A stretch of DNA of 64,000 nucleotides from Candidatus Sulfobium mesophilum. Lineage in GTDB: Bacteria; Nitrospirota; Thermodesulfovibrionia; Thermodesulfovibrionales; UBA6898. Positions 59,869-64,000 of this stretch are shown here, piece by piece. The position numbers and the translations under genes were made by a program. The notes beneath the pieces were generated by a model. The model saw nothing but the letters and a program-made list of their open reading frames with translations, made no database searches and was not told where the DNA came from. The stretch's first letter is position 1, and each line of letters starts with the position of its first letter. The stretch spans positions 40,299 through 104,298 of the forward strand of contig OUUY01000064.1 of the NCBI GenBank assembly GCA_900302705.1, written 5' to 3'.

Positions 59869-61669
59869 AAACGGCGGCGAGCTGATTTGGGATTTGGGAA
59901 AACTTTTCCAGTCTGACGATGATCCTAAGATCGAAGAAACGCTTAAGACAGTTGAAAGAGAAAGTTGCCGCTTTATTCGCAAATGGAGGCCTCGCAGGGA
60001 TTATCTTTCCGATCCGGCTATCCTCTGTAAAGCCCTTGGCGAGTATGAACTCTGGAAGAGGAGTTTCGGCTACGACGGAGACGCTGGATACTACTTCTGG
60101 CTAAGGACGGAGCAGGACCAGAACAGTCCTGACCTTAAAGCGAAGTTCAACAAAATCGAAAATTTCGGCCGCAAAATAGAAAATGACATGCAGTTTTTTT
60201 ATTTAAGATTAGCTAAAATCCCGCGGAAGACTCGAAATGTTTTCCTTCAACACAGGGGACTCCGGGCCTACAGGCATTTTCTCGAACGAATCTGGGCAGA
60301 ATCGAAGCATATGCGCAGCGAACGAGAAGAGAAGATAATAAACCTGAAAATGTCTACTTCCTATTCGAACTGGATAAAAATGACATTCGGTCTTCTTGCC
60401 AAGGAGGAACGCCAGGTCCTTCTGGAGGGCGGAGGCAGAGGGGTTCGGCCTTTCTCCGAAATAGCCGGCCTTATGAACAGCAGGGACAGGAAAGTCAGGG
60501 ACTCTTCGGCGAGGGCATTCAATGATATATTGGCCCGGCATATAGATGTGGCTGAGGCGGAAATGAATTCGGTCCTGGCCCATAGAAAGACTGAAGATGA
60601 GGTCAGGGCGTTTAGCAGACCGGACCATTCCAGACATGTCGCTGACGACATAGACAGCAAAGTTGTGGACTCACTGGTAGAGGCTGTCTCAGGTAGGTTC
60701 GATATTCCGTCCAGGTTTTACCGGCTAAAGGCTCGCCTGATGGGAGTAAAGAAATTAAAATACCATGAACGAAATGTCGTCTATGGAAAGATTAATGCCA
60801 AGTACTCTTTTGAAGCCTCCTGTATTTTGGTGGGCAAGGTACTTGCCGCACTCGATCAGGAATTTGCCGGGATCTTTGACGGATTTGTCAATAACCGGCA
60901 GATAGACGTCTATCCTAAAAAGGGAAAAGCCGGCGGTGCATTCTGCGCACACCATCTTATATCTCAGCCTACGTATATCCTCCTTAACCACATGGGAGAA
61001 CTTAGTGATGTGCTTACTCTGGCGCACGAAACCGGTCACGGAATCAACAACGAGCTTATCAAAAAACGCCAGAACGCCCTCAACTTCGGGACACCGACTT
61101 CGACCGCTGAAGTGGCGAGCACTTTTTTGGAGGATTTTGTGCTCAGGGAAATACTTAAGGTGGCTGACGATGAGTCCAGGCTGGCGCTCATGATGAAGAA
61201 GCTCGATGACGACGTTTCAACTATTTTCCGGCAGGTCGCATGCTACAAGTTTGAGTCCTCACTGCATGAGCGATTCAGGAGCCGGGGATATCTCTCCAAG
61301 GAGGAAATCGGAAAACTCTTCAGTGAGCATATGGCCAGTTATATGGGGGACTTTGTTGAACAGACGAAGGGTTCTGAAAATTGGTGGGTCTACTGGAGCC
61401 ATATCCGCTATTTTTTTTACGTCTATTCCTACGCAAGCGGCCTTTTAATTTCAAAGTCTCTGCAGAATTTTGTGAGGAAGGACTCCGCTTATGTCGGCAA
61501 AGTCAAGGAGTTCCTGTCAGCAGGTCTTTCAGACTCTCCGGCAAATATCTTTCTCGGCCTCGGCATAGATATACGAAACATTAAGTTTTGGGAGGCTGGT
61601 CTTGAGGAGGTAGAACGTCTTCTTGAGGATACAATTGGCCAGGCAGAGAAGCTTGGCAAATTGAGCTAA
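59855..61669 (+). CDS. M3-family oligoendopeptidase (PepF-like)
   Basis: This 604-residue zinc peptidase has the active site LAHETGHGINN (HExxH with the first two His and the catalytic Glu), the upstream GAFCAHHLISQPTYILLNH that forms the substrate strand, and EVASTFLEDFVLRE holding the third zinc ligand. The N-terminal two-thirds is helical as in PepF and thimet-type peptidases. It cleaves short peptides in the cytoplasm. AAGGAG lies eight bases before ATG 59855, so the longer frame is rejected. The start overlaps the methyltransferase by 14 bases. Confidence 0.93.
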   Translation: MRRVRNGGELIWDLGKLFQSDDDPKIEETLKTVERESCRFIRKWRPRRDYLSDPAILCKALGEYELWKRSFGYDGDAGYYFWLRTEQDQNSPDLKAKFNKIENFGRKIENDMQFFYLRLAKIPRKTRNVFLQHRGLRAYRHFLERIWAESKHMRSEREEKIINLKMSTSYSNWIKMTFGLLAKEERQVLLEGGGRGVRPFSEIAGLMNSRDRKVRDSSARAFNDILARHIDVAEAEMNSVLAHRKTEDEVRAFSRPDHSRHVADDIDSKVVDSLVEAVSGRFDIPSRFYRLKARLMGVKKLKYHERNVVYGKINAKYSFEASCILVGKVLAALDQEFAGIFDGFVNNRQIDVYPKKGKAGGAFCAHHLISQPTYILLNHMGELSDVLTLAHETGHGINNELIKKRQNALNFGTPTSTAEVASTFLEDFVLREILKVADDESRLALMMKKLDDDVSTIFRQVACYKFESSLHERFRSRGYLSKEEIGKLFSEHMASYMGDFVEQTKGSENWWVYWSHIRYFFYVYSYASGLLISKSLQNFVRKDSAYVGKVKEFLSAGLSDSPANIFLGLGIDIRNIKFWEAGLEEVERLLEDTIGQAEKLGKLS

Positions 61670-61753
61670 CGCTTCACTCTGCGGCGCGTTATCATATCTG
61701 ATATACTTTTTTTATGTTCAGGTATTGTTTCTTTAGCTTTAAGAGGTGTGAAG

Positions 61754-63634
61754 ATGGACACTAGACTTAAAGAAATAGCAGCTCAATACCCGGAGAAATT
61801 CGCTCACGAAGAAAATATTTTCGCTGGGATACATCCTGGAGACAGGATATTTGTGGGCACCGGGTGCGGGGAACCGCAATTCCTCTTGCGTGCACTTATA
61901 AGGTATGTCCAGTCTCACCCTAAATCCTTTTTTGATACAGAGGTGCTCCAGGTATGGAATCTGGGCGTATCTCCTTACGCAGATGACAGGTTCAGGGACA
62001 ATTTCCGGTATAACTCCTTTTTCATAGGTAAGAACTCAAGGGAGGCCGTCAACCAGGGAGTTGCTGATTATACGCCTATCTTTTTGTCTGCTGTGCCTGA
62101 TCTTTTCTACAGAAGAAGGATACCTGTCGATGTCGCGCTTATACAGACGTCCCTGCCTGATGCGCACGGTTTCATGAGTTTAGGCATAAGCGTTGATATT
62201 GTTAAGGCTGCTGCAGAAAGTGCAAATTTGGTCATTGCTCAGATAAACTCAAAAATGCCGAGAGTGCACGGCGACACCTTCATTCACATAAAAAATGTTG
62301 ACTACATGGTGCCCTGTGACGAACCGCTTCTTGTATTCGAAGCCGAAGTACCGGATGAGATCGCCGGGAAAATTGGCAAATATGTCGCCAGGATAATCCA
62401 GGACGGCGACACGATGCAGGTCGGCTACGGAAGCATTCCAAATGCAATATTGGGGCATCTTCGCGAAAAACGGCATTTGGGTGTTCATACCGAACTCCTT
62501 ACCGACGGGATCGTGGACCTCATGAAGATAGGAGTTGTAGATAACACGAAGAAGGCCCTTAACAGGGACAAAACGGTTGCCGCTTTTTGCATGGGCAAAA
62601 CTGAAACTTACGAGTTTATCAATGACAATCCTGCGATAGAATTCAGGCCGGTCAGTTACACAAACAATCCTCTTACAATCGCCAGGAACAGGAATGTAGT
62701 GGCGATAAACAGCGCGCTTGAAATAGATCTCACGGGACAAGCCACGGCTGAATCTCTTGGAAAATATTTCTTTAGCGGAGTGGGGGGGCAGGCTGACTTC
62801 ATGAGAGGGGCTATCCTTTCGCAGGGGGGCAAGACAATCCTGGCCCTTCAGTCCACGGCAGAGGAGGGCGAGGTATCAAGGATTGTACCTTTTCTAAAGG
62901 AAGGGGCCGGTGTCACGCTCACAAGAGGTGACGTCCACTACGTTGTTACGGAGTTCGGCATCGCGTACCTTCATGGAAAAAATATCAGGGAAAGGGCTAT
63001 GGACCTGGTCGCGATTGCCCATCCGAAATTCAGGAAATGGCTTATAGATGAGGCAAAGAAACTTTCTATAATCTATAAAGACCAGGCATTTATTCCCGAG
63101 GCAAAAGGAGAATATCCGGAAGCATTGGAGACGTTTCGCACAACGAAGAAAGGCCTGGAAATATTTCTTCGAGCGGTAAAGATCACCGATGAACATCTGT
63201 TAAAAGATTTCTTCTATTCACTTTCAGATGACAGTATGTACCGCAGGTTTATATCAACCCGCACAGATATGCATCATGACCGCCTTCAGCAGTTTGCCGT
63301 TATTGATTACACCAGGGAAATGGTGGTTCTTGCCATGGTCACGGAGGGGGACAGCGAGATAATAGTAGGGATGGGGCAGTACTATATTAATGAAAGGACG
63401 TATGAAGCAGAAGTAGCTTTGGTAGTGCGTGATGAATATCAGGGCAGGGGGATAGGCACTGAACTTCTGTCATACCTTTCCTATCTTGCCAAAAAAAGCG
63501 GGCTGCACGGTTTTACCGCGGAAGTGCTTATGGACAATAAACCGATGCTCAAGCTTTTCCAGGAAATGGGTTTTATTCTGGAGAAACATGCCGAAGCCGG
63601 CATGTATGAACTTACGATGTCCTTCCGTGACTAA
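61754..63634 (+). CDS. Acetyl-CoA hydrolase/CoA-transferase fused to a GNAT acetyltransferase
   Basis: This 626-residue fusion has residues ~1-430 as a class I CoA-transferase / acetyl-CoA hydrolase with the expected GVGGQADFMRGA (oxyanion glycines) and YVVTEFGIAYLHGKNIRERA. Residues ~470-625 are a GNAT domain, with the acetyl-CoA loop RDEYQGRGIGTELL. Such fusions are known; the first part interconverts acyl-CoA and acid while the second may acetylate a lysine on a partner. An obvious candidate is Acs, encoded in this window, but no evidence ties them. AAGAGG lies seven bases before ATG 61754. A single transcript unit. Confidence 0.92.
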   Translation: MDTRLKEIAAQYPEKFAHEENIFAGIHPGDRIFVGTGCGEPQFLLRALIRYVQSHPKSFFDTEVLQVWNLGVSPYADDRFRDNFRYNSFFIGKNSREAVNQGVADYTPIFLSAVPDLFYRRRIPVDVALIQTSLPDAHGFMSLGISVDIVKAAAESANLVIAQINSKMPRVHGDTFIHIKNVDYMVPCDEPLLVFEAEVPDEIAGKIGKYVARIIQDGDTMQVGYGSIPNAILGHLREKRHLGVHTELLTDGIVDLMKIGVVDNTKKALNRDKTVAAFCMGKTETYEFINDNPAIEFRPVSYTNNPLTIARNRNVVAINSALEIDLTGQATAESLGKYFFSGVGGQADFMRGAILSQGGKTILALQSTAEEGEVSRIVPFLKEGAGVTLTRGDVHYVVTEFGIAYLHGKNIRERAMDLVAIAHPKFRKWLIDEAKKLSIIYKDQAFIPEAKGEYPEALETFRTTKKGLEIFLRAVKITDEHLLKDFFYSLSDDSMYRRFISTRTDMHHDRLQQFAVIDYTREMVVLAMVTEGDSEIIVGMGQYYINERTYEAEVALVVRDEYQGRGIGTELLSYLSYLAKKSGLHGFTAEVLMDNKPMLKLFQEMGFILEKHAEAGMYELTMSFRD

Positions 63635-63666
63635 GTGAGCGCTGCAACAACGACGTGTCTTGCCTG

Positions 63667-64000
63667 TCAGGCTGTCTTTCTGTTGGCACTTATCGCAAAG
63701 ATAAGGTATCCTGCCGTCAGCGGCAGACTTGTGAGCCACCAGAAGGGAACCACAATTCTGCCGATGTTGAGGAGTGCGCCGATAACCAGCGTGGGCGTAA
63801 GCGATAGCGCAGCCAACCGCATATAAGCGCGGTAGGCCAGCGCCAGGCCTGATGACTTTCTGAAAAAGTAAGCAAGAGAAGCAAACAATATTACCTCGAT
63901 GAGACGAAAGATGAAAAAAAAGAATACTGCGCAGGGATAGAGTATGAATACGAAGGATCTTTCCAGTTCATCGATCCATTCGTAAAGCAGACGTCTGTCC
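63667..64000 (-). CDS. Membrane protein, 5' end beyond the window
   Basis: On the minus strand an open frame runs from the right edge to a stop at 63667, about 110 residues. It contains FVFILYPCAVFFFFIFRLIEV, a hydrophobic stretch FASLAYF, and a Gly/Leu-rich helix pair (LTPTLVIGALLNIG, LTAGYLIFAISA), so at least three membrane helices. It resembles the C-terminal part of Yip1- or DUF1189-type membrane proteins, but I cannot assign it. Its beginning lies outside the window. It is convergent with the CoA-transferase fusion gene. Confidence 0.55.
   Translation of the reverse strand, partial: DRRLLYEWIDELERSFVFILYPCAVFFFFIFRLIEVILFASLAYFFRKSSGLALAYRAYMRLAALSLTPTLVIGALLNIGRIVVPFWWLTSLPLTAGYLIFAISANRKTA

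Noticed and set aside
1..64000. CRISPR array, tRNA, rRNA or riboswitch
   Set aside because: I saw no regularly spaced direct repeats, no cloverleaf with CCA end and no known riboswitch core on either strand by reading; a covariance search would settle it.

Overview
The window is about 64 kb of gene-dense chromosome from a Gram-negative bacterium. It encodes TolC/MacA-type envelope proteins, a periplasmic C-terminal processing protease and a 13-heme periplasmic cytochrome. Three things together suggest an anaerobic or facultative organism of the Nitrospirota or Desulfobacterota kind: a V/A-type ATPase, a multiheme cytochrome c with a cytochrome b, and an acetate uptake and activation module. 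This placement is inference from gene content; there is no rRNA or other taxonomic marker here. I found no tRNA, rRNA or CRISPR array.

Layout. 1-1.1 kb is a decayed edge: a tyrosine recombinase tail, a transposase remnant, and a chemoreceptor-like sensor with no signalling domain. 1.7-9.6 kb is a complete V/A-type ATPase operon (H-I-K-E-C-F-A-B-D) whose c-ring subunit carries Na+-type ligands. 9.6-21.9 kb looks like a regulatory and acetate block: a duplicated DUF2892 membrane protein, a small membrane protein translationally coupled to a symporter-histidine kinase fusion, a sigma54 response regulator, a CBS/DUF294 protein with a DnaQ-like exonuclease, then DUF485-ActP-Acs. The arrangement resembles Pseudomonas cbrXAB and CrbSR. 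A broken beta-carbonic anhydrase follows.

22.6-27.9 kb holds housekeeping genes: isochorismatase-like, TPR protein, Hsp20, an orphan HypC, dcd, pyrF and a chorismate-binding TrpE/PabB. 28.1-34.0 kb is an AddAB-like helicase-nuclease pair followed by a cyclopropane fatty acid synthase pseudogene. 34.6-45.8 kb carries the Prc protease and a TetR-led export cluster: MacA, MacB ATPase, MacB permease, TolC, EmrA, a SpoU-type methyltransferase and EmrB. 46-50 kb has CspA with an attenuator-like leader, HtpG, Maf and a BaiN-like flavoprotein.

50.3-56.9 kb contains an M56 peptidase pair and then what I consider the most interesting locus: a 13-heme cytochrome c, a membrane cytochrome b, and a NarX/NarL-type two-component system whose periplasmic sensor domain has its own CxxCH heme motif. 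57.1-64 kb holds FKBP, an OB-fold periplasmic protein, an RlmL-like methyltransferase with an altered catalytic motif, an M3 peptidase, an acetyl-CoA hydrolase/transferase-GNAT fusion, and a partial membrane protein.

How the genes may work together (inference): Na+ or H+ cycling by the ATPase, Na+-coupled acetate import by ActP, activation by Acs, and tuning by the symporter-kinase/sigma54 pair. The CoA-transferase/GNAT fusion may act on the same acetyl-CoA pool. Several genes without a Shine-Dalgarno have a -10-like hexamer ending exactly six bases before the start codon, which suggests leaderless transcripts.
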